Shown here: positions 9,350-17,696 of the stretch, piece after piece | Numbering within the stretch: position 1 is the stretch's first letter | Layout of the letters: each line of letters starts with the position of its first letter | Source of the DNA: Bog-473 sp963701955 | GTDB taxonomy: Bacteria; Actinomycetota; Acidimicrobiia; Acidimicrobiales; RAAP-2 | Length of the DNA: 64,000 bases | NCBI GenBank assembly: GCA_963701955.1 | Contig: OY969694.1 | Coordinates: forward strand, 248,001-312,000 | Direction: 5' to 3' | Notes under the pieces: generated by a model | Seen by the model: the letters and a program-made list of their open reading frames with translations, nothing else | What the model was told of the DNA's origin: nothing | The model's database searches: none | Program-made: the position numbers and the translations under genes

Positions 9350-11437
9350 ATGAATCGGTGGACACGCAAATTGGTCAGCGCCACGGCGGTCGGAGCGGGA
9401 GCGGTCCTGCTGGTTGCCACGGCGGCGGGGGCGGCGCAGAACGGAACCTCGGGGAACGGTGGGGGCACACCAGCCGCGAATTCCGCCCATGTGGCCCACG
9501 CCGGCCTGAGTAGCGGTGGCACCTTCACCTCGGCGGCGATGGTGCCGACCTCGGCTCAAACGGTCGATGTCGCGGGCCCGGTCAACTCCATCACCGGCTC
9601 GATCACCGGGGCGACGACCGTAACGACGCTGGCCGGCACCGTGGGTGGTACCGCCCTCGGTCCCGACGGCCAGACAGCTCTGGTCGGCACGGAAGGCACC
9701 ACCCTCAATGGGGTGACCGCTCCGCTCTCGCCGTCCCCGACGGTGACCAGCCTCGACGTCAGTCAATTCACCGGCGAAGGGGGGCCGGGCTACACCGTCT
9801 TCACCGACGGGGTGGCCATGACCCCCGACGGCACCGCCGGCCTGGCCACCGCCGACTCGCAGGGGGCGATCGCCCTGAAGCGCACCGGCACCACCTGGGG
9901 GGTCGATACCAGTGTGCAGTCGTCCGGCCTCAACCAGGCCGCCCAGCCCCATCAGCCCGGGTGGATCGAGGCGCCGACCCTGACGCCCACCGCCACGCTG
10001 TACGACGGTGTCACCATCAGCGCCACCACCGGGACCGACGGCCATTACGTCGGCCTGCTGATGGACGCCACGGACCACACGGTGGCGGTCGTCACGGGCC
10101 TCGGGACAGCGGCGGCCAAGGTTTCGGGCACGGTCTCCGACGCCACCAACATCGTCAGCTCCGGGGCCCACGGGTTCTTCGGCTTCGGAGACTACGGCAA
10201 CGGCGGCATGTCCTTCTCGCCGACCATGGCAACCAGGGCAGCGGTGGTCACTGCCGACGGGTTCGGGGTGCTCAACCTCACCAACCCGGCGGCCCCGACC
10301 TTGGGCTCGCTGACCACGGTCCCGGGTGCGGCCGGCCACGGGGCGCAGTCGGTGGCGGTGGCCCCCGACGGCAACCACGTGGTCGTGGCGGTGGGCGACG
10401 TCCTCTACTTCTACTCCGGGCTCCTCAACGCGGCGGCCGGCTCGCCGCTGACCATCAGTGCACCGGCGATCACCCTCCCCAACACGGTGTACTCGCTTAA
10501 CTACACGGCCAGCGGCAATCTGACGGTCAACTACGAGAACCTCACCGGCACCACCGGGGTACTGGCCACCATCACCAACACCGAGTCGACGCCGGCCACG
10601 CCGGGCAACGCCCTGCTGCTGTCCGGTCTCGCTCCAAACGCCAACGGCGCCTCGGTACTGCCAGCGGCGGCGGCCCTGAACACCGGCTACCTCGAGGTGG
10701 CGAGCGACGGCGGTGTGTTTGCCTTTCCCAAAGCCCAGTTCTACGGGTCGATGGGCGGCAAGCCGCTCAACAAACCGGTCGTCGGACTGGCCTCCACCCC
10801 CGACAACAAGGGTTACTGGGAGGTGGCCAGCGACGGCGGCATCTTCACCTTCGGGGACGCCGTCTTCCACGGCTCGGCCGGCTCCCTGGTGCTGAACAAG
10901 CCGATCGTGGGCATGGCCGCCACGCCGGACGGGCAGGGCTACTGGCTGGCGGCCAGCGACGGAGGCGTCTTCAACTACGGCGACGCCCACTTCTTCGGAT
11001 CCATGGGCGGCATTGCCCTGAACAAGCCGATCGTGGGCATGGCCGCCACGCCGGACGGCCAGGGCTACTGGCTGGTGGCCAGCGACGGCGGCATCTTCTC
11101 CTTCGGGGACGCTGTCTTCCATGGCTCGGCCGGCTCCCTGGTGCTCAACAAGCCGATCGTGGGCATGGCCGCCACGCCGGACGGGCAGGGCTACTGGCTG
11201 GCGGCCAGCGACGGAGGCGTCTTCAACTACGGCGACGCCCACTTCTCCGGATCCATGGGCGGCACTCCGCTCAACAAGCCAGTGGTGGGCATCGCTGCCT
11301 CCAACAACGGCCAGGGCTACTGGCTGGTGGCTTCTGACGGCGGCATCTTCAACTTCGGGAATAGTCCCTTCTTGGGCTCGATGGGCGGCAAGCCGCTCAA
11401 CAAGCCGATCGTCGGCATGGCTGCCACCGTCGGATAG
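9350..11437 (+). CDS. Secreted beta-propeller-like protein with six 42-aa C-terminal repeats
   Basis: A 695-aa exported protein. The N-terminus is a Sec signal (LVSATAVGAGAVLLVATAAG, then AAQN). Residues 40-445 are rich in small residues and show loosely repeated propeller-like blades (VTSLDVSQFTGEGGP; AVTTADGFGVLN-like segments; SVAVAPDGNHVVVAVGDVLY). From nucleotide 10703 six copies of a 42-residue unit follow, consensus SDGGIFxFGDAxFxGSxGG, then LNKPIVGMAATPDGQGYWLVA. Such repeats end many extracellular proteins of Acidimicrobiia and relatives; a surface or cell-wall role is inferred, with no known enzyme activity. ATG 9350 has GGAG upstream. Repeats 2-3 and 4-5 are almost identical in DNA. 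Confidence 0.82.
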   Translation: MNRWTRKLVSATAVGAGAVLLVATAAGAAQNGTSGNGGGTPAANSAHVAHAGLSSGGTFTSAAMVPTSAQTVDVAGPVNSITGSITGATTVTTLAGTVGGTALGPDGQTALVGTEGTTLNGVTAPLSPSPTVTSLDVSQFTGEGGPGYTVFTDGVAMTPDGTAGLATADSQGAIALKRTGTTWGVDTSVQSSGLNQAAQPHQPGWIEAPTLTPTATLYDGVTISATTGTDGHYVGLLMDATDHTVAVVTGLGTAAAKVSGTVSDATNIVSSGAHGFFGFGDYGNGGMSFSPTMATRAAVVTADGFGVLNLTNPAAPTLGSLTTVPGAAGHGAQSVAVAPDGNHVVVAVGDVLYFYSGLLNAAAGSPLTISAPAITLPNTVYSLNYTASGNLTVNYENLTGTTGVLATITNTESTPATPGNALLLSGLAPNANGASVLPAAAALNTGYLEVASDGGVFAFPKAQFYGSMGGKPLNKPVVGLASTPDNKGYWEVASDGGIFTFGDAVFHGSAGSLVLNKPIVGMAATPDGQGYWLAASDGGVFNYGDAHFFGSMGGIALNKPIVGMAATPDGQGYWLVASDGGIFSFGDAVFHGSAGSLVLNKPIVGMAATPDGQGYWLAASDGGVFNYGDAHFSGSMGGTPLNKPVVGIAASNNGQGYWLVASDGGIFNFGNSPFLGSMGGKPLNKPIVGMAATVG
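10703..11434 (+). repeat. Six tandem 126-bp coding repeats (42 aa each)
   Basis: Units begin at 10703, 10829, 10955, 11081, 11207 and 11333 (the last shortened to 34 codons). Each starts with SDGG and ends with GYWxxA. The pair 10829-11080 and the pair 11081-11332 differ at only a scattering of bases, showing a recent 252-bp duplication. Confidence 0.9.
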
Positions 11438-11703
11438 TGACCTGAGTCTGTCCATACAGAGATTCACAGCGCTATCAGGTGGGCTGACCAAGAGAGCCAC
11501 GATGTCGCGGACCTCTCCACGAAGAGCGGGTCGGGGCTGATCGTGAAGGTGTCGACCAGATGCGGCCTAACACCAATGGCCGGCTAGATCCGGCAGACCG
11601 GCGCTGTGGCTCATCCCTGGCGCCTTGGCATGGATCGCGTCGACCAGTGCCTGGCGTCCCAGTTTGGCGCTCGCCCTGAAAGAGACGCGCCTATTGATTG
11701 CGG

Positions 11704-12552
11704 TCAGGCGAGTCCCCGGGCTTCTTCGATCCGGTGCTTCCATGCGATGGCGAGTCCCAGGACGACCACGTAGCCGGCCAGGACCAGCCAATTGTTGAGG
11801 GACAGGGTGTGACCGTCAAGGAAGTCCAGGGCCAGCGAAACCTGGTGATAGCTGGGCGTGAGGTGGGCAACGAATTGAAGCGAACCCGGCATCTCGTGGA
11901 CCGGGGTGAAGAGCCCCCCGAAGTAGCCGAGGACGAACATCAGTCCCGTGACGACGGGGAAAGCGGCCTCGGTCGCCACCAAGAAGCCGATGAAGACGCC
12001 GAGGACGGCGAACGGGAGCGAGGTGACCCACATCAGGAAGGTCAGTCCCACCCATTCTGCGGCAGTCAGTCGGACGTCACCGAAGCCGGCACCAACTGCT
12101 TCGACGAGGACGATGACCGGCAGCACCACGAGCATGCTGGCGACAACCTTGGTGGCGACATACGACCAGGACGGGATCGGGGTGATCCGTAGCTGGCGTG
12201 CCCATCCGGAGGCTCGTTCCATCGAAAGTCGTGTGCCGCCTGCGTTGAGGGCGGCCACCAGCGCCCCGAAGGAGCTCATGGAGACCATGAGATAGACGCG
12301 CCAGGGCACCGTGCCGTCCACCACCTGGCCTGCGGTCTGGTTGCCGAGGAAGAGGATGTAGAAGATCACCGGGAAGCCGACGGTGATGGCGAGAAACTTC
12401 CAGCTCCGCAAGAGGCGCCCCACCTCGAATCGCCCGAAGGCCAGTAGCGGGGTGAGGTGGCCGCGCCAGCCGTTGCGATGCTCGGGTTCGCCTGGGACCC
12501 CCACCACGCCGAGGTCCGACCGCTGTGATGGGACGATCGAAAGTTCCGTCAC
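11704..12552 (-). CDS. ABC-2 type exporter permease
   Basis: A 282-aa integral membrane protein with about six hydrophobic helices, including FLAITVGFPVIFYILFLG, WVGLTFLMWVTSLPFAVLGV, FPVVTGLMFVLGYFGGLFTP and the last helix WLVLAGYVVVLGLAIAW. The ERASGWARQLRITPIPSWSY segment between helices 2 and 3 is characteristic of DrrB/NatB-like drug or antibiotic export permeases. Its ATG overlaps the TGA of the upstream ATPase gene (ATGA at 12549-12552), so the two are translationally coupled and form one exporter. The substrate is unknown; daunorubicin-type self-resistance systems are the closest known style. Confidence 0.9.
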   Translation of the reverse strand: MTELSIVPSQRSDLGVVGVPGEPEHRNGWRGHLTPLLAFGRFEVGRLLRSWKFLAITVGFPVIFYILFLGNQTAGQVVDGTVPWRVYLMVSMSSFGALVAALNAGGTRLSMERASGWARQLRITPIPSWSYVATKVVASMLVVLPVIVLVEAVGAGFGDVRLTAAEWVGLTFLMWVTSLPFAVLGVFIGFLVATEAAFPVVTGLMFVLGYFGGLFTPVHEMPGSLQFVAHLTPSYHQVSLALDFLDGHTLSLNNWLVLAGYVVVLGLAIAWKHRIEEARGLA

Positions 12553-13622
12553 CGGTCGCCTCGACCCAGAGAGCCGATGAACGGGGTTTTCGCGAGAAGA
12601 GCAGGGATGGCCCCCTTGCCGGCGCCACGCCGGGTCAGGGCGACAAAGGCCTGCTCCAATCCGGCACCGGTGACCTCGAGGTCACGGAACGGAACGCCGC
12701 GACCGACGAGCTCACGGATGGTGGCATCGGCGTCAAGCGAGTCGATCGAGACGCCGGTGCCATACACCTCGACCTCCGTGACGCCGTCGAGCTCGGAGAG
12801 CTCCGCACGGTCGGGCCGGTCGGTGACGAAGCGGAGCCGGCGGGTGGCGACGGCCGCCTTCAGGGTGGCGCCTGGGCCGTCGGCCACGACCTTGCCGTGG
12901 TTGAGCACGACGACGCGATCGGCGATCTCGTCCGCCTCTGCGAGGTGGTGGGTGGCGAAGAGAACCGTGCGGCCCTGGTTCCCGAAGTCTCGCATCATCC
13001 GCCAGAAGCCTTGGCGGGACTCCACGTCCATGGCGGAGGTCGGCTCGTCGAGGAACACGATCTCGGGGTCGCCTGCGATCGCGATGGCGAAGCGGACTCG
13101 CTGGGCTTGGCCGCCCGAGAGGCGGTCGGTCCGCCGCCGCATGAATGCGCTGATGTCGGCGCGCTCGACGATCTCATCAAGCGGCGCCGGCCGCGGATAC
13201 AGCCTCCGGACCAGGCCGAGAGCCTGGTCGACACGGACGCCGGGAGGCAGGCCAATGCCTGAGCCGGACTGGAGCATGGCGCCAACCCTTCCGTCGGCCA
13301 CAACCCGACGTGGGTCGCTGCCGAGAACCTCGACCTGGCCTTGCTGGGGTCGGACAAGACCGAGTAGCGCGGAGATCGTGGTCGACTTGCCGGCCCCGTT
13401 CGGCCCGAGGAGCGCGAGCACCTCACCCGAGGAGACCTGAAAGTCCAGCCCATCGAGGGCGATCCGGGAACCGTACCGATGGGTGACTCCTCGGAAGGAC
13501 AGGGCGACCGGACGCGCCGGTTCCTCGAGCGGATCTGTTGCGACGGGAGACAAGAACGTTGCCCGCCCGCTCAGATCGTGCTCGCGAGATGAGAGGGGCA
13601 CCCTAATGCCGGCATGCACCAT
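12549..13622 (-). CDS. ABC transporter ATP-binding protein (DrrA/CcmA-like)
   Basis: A 357-aa nucleotide-binding subunit. The ABC domain spans about residues 38-255: Walker A GPNGAGKSTT, signature LSGGQAQRV, Walker B IVFLDEPTSAMD, H-loop FATHHL. The last 100 residues (RRLRFVTDRPDRAEL to the C-terminus) form the DUF4162-like tail found in DrrA-type export ATPases. The first 37 residues before the domain are poorly conserved; ATG 13622 was taken as start, with a GTG directly after it as alternative. It couples to the ABC-2 permease downstream, forming a drug or lipid exporter. Confidence 0.9.
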   Translation of the reverse strand: MVHAGIRVPLSSREHDLSGRATFLSPVATDPLEEPARPVALSFRGVTHRYGSRIALDGLDFQVSSGEVLALLGPNGAGKSTTISALLGLVRPQQGQVEVLGSDPRRVVADGRVGAMLQSGSGIGLPPGVRVDQALGLVRRLYPRPAPLDEIVERADISAFMRRRTDRLSGGQAQRVRFAIAIAGDPEIVFLDEPTSAMDVESRQGFWRMMRDFGNQGRTVLFATHHLAEADEIADRVVVLNHGKVVADGPGATLKAAVATRRLRFVTDRPDRAELSELDGVTEVEVYGTGVSIDSLDADATIRELVGRGVPFRDLEVTGAGLEQAFVALTRRGAGKGAIPALLAKTPFIGSLGRGDR

Positions 13623-13922
13623 CGCTTTCGTACCTCGGACCGGCTCTGATACAGGTGACTCCGGCCGACTCCTGACCCATTCGATGGAACTTCGCTTGCA
13701 TCGTGCGACGCCGTACGAGTCGGCCGCGCTGCGGGAATGAGGCTCACCTCGTAACGATGGTGGGCCGACCTGTCTCACGCTAGGGACCATGGTCCCGATT
13801 GGGCGGTCATCTGACCCATTTGGCGCTGTCCTCGCCGTGGCCCCGGGACGCGAGGCGATGGCCGGGACAATCGCCGTGAGCCCACTTCGTGCCCGGTTCG
13901 CACGTGAACGGACCAAGTGAAG

Positions 13923-13954
13923 CGCCCCGACCTGCTGGAAAACAGGTCGGGGCG
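13923..13954 (-). terminator. Strong hairpin after the tRNA-like remnant
   Basis: Perfect 12-bp arms (CGCCCCGACCTG / CAGGTCGGGGCG) with an 8-nt loop. Read on the minus strand it follows the tRNA-like 3' remnant by about 20 nt, where a tRNA or tmRNA terminator would sit. There is no long T-run. Confidence 0.55.
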
Positions 13955-13973
13955 AAGTGAGTCGAGTGAATTG

Positions 13974-13994
13974 GTGGAGGTGGTGGGAATCGAA
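13974..13994 (-). repeat. tmRNA/tRNA 3'-end-like sequence, candidate att remnant
   Basis: The 21 bases match the T-arm and acceptor end of the ssrA gene at 40.7 kb with one mismatch (GTGGAGGTGG then T instead of C, GGGAATCGAA). On the minus strand it ends in CCACCA. No 5' half of a tRNA or tmRNA can be found beside it, so it is not a functional RNA gene. Such 3' fragments are left by integrating elements that recombine into tRNA/tmRNA genes. Confidence 0.45.
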
Positions 13995-14130
13995 ACGTCG
14001 AGCAGTATTCGCTGCAAACATCCAGGTCAACGCGACAAGAGTCGATCCGATCTGCGATGTCTCGTGGACGGAGCGGCACCGCGTTGGCATCCATCGACAC
14101 TCGCCGGCACTTGCGTCCAACGTGTCCTCC

Positions 14131-14147
14131 GTGTCAGATCCGTGTCA
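14131..14147. repeat. 17-bp motif, copy 1
   Basis: GTGTCAGATCCGTGTCA, repeated exactly at 22280-22296 and 40648-40664. All three copies lie within about 160 bp of a tmRNA-3'-like sequence. Confidence 0.7.
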
Positions 14148-14300
14148 CACCGACCAAGCATTGAAGACCGCCGAGCCGGTGTGTGGGGTTCGTCCGTCGC
14201 AGATCTTTGAGGACGGGGCTAAGAGCTGATGCCTCAGGTCCCGAGAACCTCCGGTCGGGCAAGATGGCAGGACGGTCGCGCTTGGGCGTTCGCCATGTCG

Positions 14301-16004
14301 CTAATCCTCTCTTTGAATCGCGGCCAGCCCCGACTCAAGTGTCGGATAGAAGCGATCCCGGTCCAGCGTCTCGAAGAGCCCGTATCGCTGCACCAGAGTC
14401 TGGAGTCGTGTCCGCATCTCGACGAATGCCAAATGGATGCCCCGAGCGTTGAGCTCCCGGTCAAGTTGTTCGAGCATTTGCGCGGCGGAGACGTCAATGT
14501 CGGTGATGGCTTGGCACTGGATCACCACCCAAGTCACCGGGCGCGCCTTGACGATGCCCCGGATCTGGGAACGGAAGGACGACGAATTGGCGAAGAAGAG
14601 CGGGGCCTCCCACCGGTAGACCACGATCCCGGGGATCTCGTGGGCATCGGGGTATCGCTTCGTGCTGTGCCATCCCCCGTCGGCCTCGGTCTGACCCAGT
14701 ACCGCTCCGTGTGGCTGCCAGCCGCGTCGGAAGTAGAGGGCCACGGCCAGGGCCACGGCGATGACGATGCCCTGGAGAACCCCGAGGACGATGACGCCCA
14801 GGCTGGCGATGACCGAGAGCACGAGCGCGCTCTTGCGAACTCGCCAGTAGCGGACGAGCACACCTAGGTCGAGCAATGAGAGGGCCGCGCCGATGAGCAC
14901 CGCCGCAAGCGCAGATTGCGGGAGATCGGCCAGCAGGGAATTGAAGAACAAGAGCAGTACAGCCACGATCGCGGCCCCGACGACCGAGGCCAGTTGGGTT
15001 TTGGCGCCTGCTTGTTCGACGACCGCCGTGCGAGACCCGCTGGTCGACACGGCGAAGCCCTGGAGACAGCCTGCCGCCAGATTGGCGGCGCCGATACCGA
15101 TCATCTCCTGGTTCGGGTCCACTTCCTCGCCTCGCCGGGCACTGAAGCTCGACGAGGTCGCGATGGTGTCGGCCAGTGACACCAAGGTGATGCCCACGGC
15201 GGCGATCATCAGCGGCCCGATGTCGGCGAACTTCGTCCATGGGAGCGATGGTCTGGGGATTCCCCTGGGGAGGGTCCCCACAGTGGGCACCCCGTGGGCG
15301 TGCAGGTCGAGGACCGCCGAGATGACCGTGGCGGCGACGATCCCAACCAGGACGGCGGGGAGCTTGCCGGTGAAGCGGGGGAGGATCAGAAGGATGGCCA
15401 GCACCCCCAGCCCCACGGCGAGGGCGGCCCCGACCGTGGAGTCCAGATGCACGACGAAGGCCTTGACCTCGGGGCCGAAGCCCTGTGCATCGGTGGAGAA
15501 GCCGCACAGCTTTGGCAGCTGCCCGACGATGATGACCAGCGCCAGCCCGTTCATGTAGCCGACCTGAACCTCGTTGGAGAGCAGATCGGCCACGAATCCG
15601 AGCCGGGCCAGCCCCAGGGCGATCTCGATGAGCGCGACAATGACCGCGAGCATTCCGGCCAGGGCGATGGCTCGGTGCGTGTCACCTCCCACGAGCAACG
15701 GCACCAAGGCGGCGAAGATCATCGGGGAGATCGACGAGTCGGGGCCGAGGACGAGGATCCTCGACGGCCCGAAGACGGCATAGCCGATCAGGCAGCCGAT
15801 GGTCGTATAGAGACCGGTCACCGGGGGGAGGCCGGCCAGCTCGGCGTACGCCATCCCCTGGGGCACGAGAATCGCGGCGAGGACCACACCGGCGATCACG
15901 TCGGGGCGGGCCCACCCACCCTGATAGGTGCGTACCGAACGGATGCCAGGTACCCATCGACCGATGGCGGCGGCGCGGCCTGTCGTCTGCTGTCCTGTGC
16001 TCAC
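14301..16004 (-). CDS. SulP-family anion transporter with STAS domain
   Basis: A 567-aa SLC26/SulP transporter. The membrane domain (about residues 25-430) carries the family signature near the first helices (VLAAILVPQGMAYAELAGLP and VTGLYTTIG), GPDSSISPM, and the SRTAVVEQAG-type segment after the inverted repeat. A cytoplasmic STAS domain follows at about 445-560 (VVIQCQAITDIDVSAAQML). SulP proteins carry sulfate, bicarbonate or dicarboxylates; the ion cannot be assigned from sequence. No carbonic anhydrase or sulfate-assimilation gene is adjacent. Start is GTG 16004. The two-domain architecture and length are normal for the family. Confidence 0.93.
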   Translation of the reverse strand: MSTGQQTTGRAAAIGRWVPGIRSVRTYQGGWARPDVIAGVVLAAILVPQGMAYAELAGLPPVTGLYTTIGCLIGYAVFGPSRILVLGPDSSISPMIFAALVPLLVGGDTHRAIALAGMLAVIVALIEIALGLARLGFVADLLSNEVQVGYMNGLALVIIVGQLPKLCGFSTDAQGFGPEVKAFVVHLDSTVGAALAVGLGVLAILLILPRFTGKLPAVLVGIVAATVISAVLDLHAHGVPTVGTLPRGIPRPSLPWTKFADIGPLMIAAVGITLVSLADTIATSSSFSARRGEEVDPNQEMIGIGAANLAAGCLQGFAVSTSGSRTAVVEQAGAKTQLASVVGAAIVAVLLLFFNSLLADLPQSALAAVLIGAALSLLDLGVLVRYWRVRKSALVLSVIASLGVIVLGVLQGIVIAVALAVALYFRRGWQPHGAVLGQTEADGGWHSTKRYPDAHEIPGIVVYRWEAPLFFANSSSFRSQIRGIVKARPVTWVVIQCQAITDIDVSAAQMLEQLDRELNARGIHLAFVEMRTRLQTLVQRYGLFETLDRDRFYPTLESGLAAIQRED

Positions 16005-16078
16005 CGTGGCGTTGGATCCTCCATGCCTCGGGTGTTGAACTTACAATGCCGGTCGATCAGGACGGGAGGAAGCCGCTC

Positions 16079-16308
16079 ATGGCAACAGGTCCCGAGGCCT
16101 CGTCAACCTGATGCGCTGGCGGGCGTCTCCTTCGTCGCGGTGGCTTTGCTCGTGATCCTCGTCCTCGGGTTCTTGGTGTGCAACGGCGTCCTGTCGTTGT
16201 CGGCCTGGCGGTTCTGTCGTTGTCGGCCTGGCCGGTGCATTGCTGGGGATCGTCGGTGGCTACGCCATGTTCAACTCGTGCTGGCCGTCAACGTGTCCAT
16301 GGGCTAGA
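16079..16308 (+). pseudogene. Possible broken small membrane-protein ORF with internal 23-bp duplication
   Basis: Two hydrophobic segments lie in different frames: VSFVAVALLVILVLGFLVCN and, further on, VVVGLAGALLGIVGGYAMFN. Between them a 23-bp unit is tandemly repeated (CTGTCGTTGTCGGCCTGGC at 16191 and 16214), which changes the frame. A small two-helix membrane protein disrupted by this duplication would fit. No homologue is recognised and a non-coding origin is possible. Confidence 0.3.
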
Positions 16309-16355
16309 CATTGGCCCGAGTTTCGGCCCAGTTCATCAACCAACAGGAGTACCTA

Positions 16356-16760
16356 ATGCTTGCGTACAGCTATCCGCTCGGTGGCGTGTTCTTGTCGATG
16401 TTGTACTTCTTCTTGTTCTTCATCTGGATCTGGATTCTCATCACCGTCTTCATCGACATCTTCCGCAGTCCAGACTTGAACGGCTGGACGAAGGCTCTCT
16501 GGGTCATCTTCGTGATCATCCTCCCGTTCCTCGGCGTGTTCGTGTATCTCATCGCCCGGGGCGGAAAGATGCAGGAGCGCAAGCTCCAAGAGGTTGCGCA
16601 GCAGAAGAATGCTTTCGACCAAGCAGTGCGAGAAGCTGCGGACGCTTCAAGTGGCGACGTGGCGTCGCAGCTGAGCAAGCTCGCTGACCTCAAGTCCCAG
16701 GGCGTCCTGACCGATGTCGAGTTCGAGACGCAGAAGGCAAAGATCCTGGCCGCAGGTTGA
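16356..16760 (+). CDS. PLDc_N / SHOCT domain small membrane protein
   Basis: A 134-aa protein. Two TM helices fill the first 65 residues (SMLYFFLFFIWIWILITVFI; WVIFVIILPFLGVFVYLIA), matching the PLDc_N two-helix module seen at the front of cardiolipin synthases but without any catalytic HKD domain. A short charged linker leads to a C-terminal SHOCT motif (LSKLADLKSQGVLTDVEFET). Such proteins are common and uncharacterised in actinobacteria. ATG 16356 follows CAGGAGTACCTA. A SHOCT partner gene lies 0.6 kb downstream with nearly the same C-terminus, suggesting the two proteins may interact through it. Confidence 0.82.
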   Translation: MLAYSYPLGGVFLSMLYFFLFFIWIWILITVFIDIFRSPDLNGWTKALWVIFVIILPFLGVFVYLIARGGKMQERKLQEVAQQKNAFDQAVREAADASSGDVASQLSKLADLKSQGVLTDVEFETQKAKILAAG

Positions 16761-16924
16761 CCGACACCCAAAGGCGAACCGCCATGGCGGAGCGATTCGC
16801 CTTGGGGGTCTGCTCTCGGTGTGCCGAACCGCCCAACGGAATGTGGCGCAGTTGAGGGTTTCGTCACGAACGCGTGCGCAGTACGATTCGAGTGCGGGCA
16901 TTGAACCCAGAAGGGTGTCGAACG

Positions 16925-17362
16925 ATGGCAGATCAATCCGGCCCCCTGGGGCCGATCAGCTACCTGATCGTGGAGTTCCCTGGGAGCAAGATGACCGGGG
17001 AAGGGCTCCCCATCCTGGTCGACCTGGTGGAGCACGGGGTGATCCGGATCCTCGACCTGGTCTTCGTGACCAAGGGAGGAGACGGTTCCCTGCGGATCCT
17101 CCAGATCCAGGACCTGGACTTGGACGGCACGGTGGACCTGGCGATCTTCGAGGGCGTTTCCTCCGGGTTGGTCAGCGAGTCCGACCTGGCCGAGGCGGCA
17201 CCCGCGATCGAGCCCGGTTCTTCGGCGGCGATCTTGATCTTCGAGAACAGGTGGGCGACCGGCTTCATCGAGTCCCTACGCCGTGGCGGGGCCGAGCTCG
17301 TGGCCGCGGGGTACATCCCCCAGGATGATCTCCTCGCTGCTCTCGAGGCAGCCGAAGACTGA
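16925..17362 (+). CDS. DUF6325/DUF1269-like acidic protein
   Basis: A 145-aa soluble acidic protein. It begins PLGPISYLIVEFPGSKMTGE and contains DLVEHGVIRILDLVFVTKGG, later SSAAILIFENRWATGFIESL and a hydrophobic-acidic tail. This pattern (a ferredoxin-like module with a conserved EFP start and ENxWA motif) matches actinobacterial DUF6325, also described as membrane-associated DUF1269-like proteins. Function unknown; relatives sit beside SHOCT proteins in many actinobacteria, exactly as here, and are often stress-induced. ATG 16925 was chosen. It is probably cotranscribed with the downstream SHOCT gene 12 nt away. Confidence 0.75.
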   Translation: MADQSGPLGPISYLIVEFPGSKMTGEGLPILVDLVEHGVIRILDLVFVTKGGDGSLRILQIQDLDLDGTVDLAIFEGVSSGLVSESDLAEAAPAIEPGSSAAILIFENRWATGFIESLRRGGAELVAAGYIPQDDLLAALEAAED

Positions 17363-17374
17363 AAGGAGACTTGC

Positions 17375-17664
17375 GTGCCCCTACTCAGAGGAATTGCTCG
17401 CACCGCAGTCGTCGCCGGAACGGCAACTGCGGTCTCGAACCGCGTGTCGCGTCGGCAGGGCAACCGCTGGGCCCAGCAGGAAGAGCAGCAAGACGCGCAA
17501 CAGCAGCAGTATGCGCCTGCGCCCCAGCCGGTACAGTCACGGCCCCCCAGCCGGCGAGAGACCCGGTTGCCCAACTCAAGGACCTTGCAGATCTCAAGGC
17601 CCAGGGGATACTGACAGAGGCCGAGTTCGAAGCCCAGAAGGCCAAGATTCTCGCTGCCAGTTAG
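17375..17664 (+). pseudogene. SHOCT-domain protein gene with frameshift at a C6 run
   Basis: GTG 17375 opens a frame encoding PLLRGIARTAVVAGTATAVS, RRQGNRWAQQ and a Q-rich linker. At the run of six C at 17543-17548 the frame must move back by one base to reach the conserved tail QPARDPVAQLKDLADLKAQG, ILTEAEFEAQKAKILAAS and the stop at 17664. Homologues of this small Gly/Ala-helix plus SHOCT family have both parts in one frame. Read as written, the upstream frame ends at 17614 with a non-SHOCT tail. The lesion may be a true loss of one C, a slippage-prone contingency site, programmed frameshifting or a sequencing error. Confidence 0.7.
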
Positions 17665-17672
17665 GCCTGCTT

Positions 17673-17696
17673 GCATCGCGGATGCGATCCGCGTGC
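17673..17696 (+). terminator. Hairpin after the SHOCT gene
   Basis: CGCGGAT and ATCCGCG pair around a GCG loop, with three further pairs beyond one mismatch. It begins 9 nt after the stop at 17664. There is no T-run, as is usual in actinobacteria. Confidence 0.5.

Larger units (their letters stand above)
13623..14300. other. Non-coding stretch holding a tRNA/tmRNA-like 3' remnant
   Basis: No credible gene. It contains a strong hairpin (13923-13954), a 21-bp sequence matching the 3' end of tmRNA with one mismatch (13974-13994) and the 17-bp motif also found near 22.3 and 40.65 kb (14131-14147). Between the last two the sequence is recognisably related to 22150-22280. It looks like the scar of a site-specific insertion. 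Confidence 0.5.

Noticed and set aside
9332..11500. 722-codon open frame on the minus strand
   Set aside because: Antisense to the secreted repeat protein. Its composition (Gly/Arg/Val/His repeats) mirrors the 126-bp repeats on the other strand, and it has no domain or start signal.
11567..11791. Small minus-strand frame ending GMSHSAGLPDLAGHWC
   Set aside because: The end looks mildly coding-like, but most of the frame overlaps the ABC-2 permease gene or has no homology I recognise; not enough to call.
15294..16307. Long plus-strand frame opposite the SulP gene
   Set aside because: Antisense to a clear transporter; only its last part overlaps the possible broken membrane ORF, which is listed separately.
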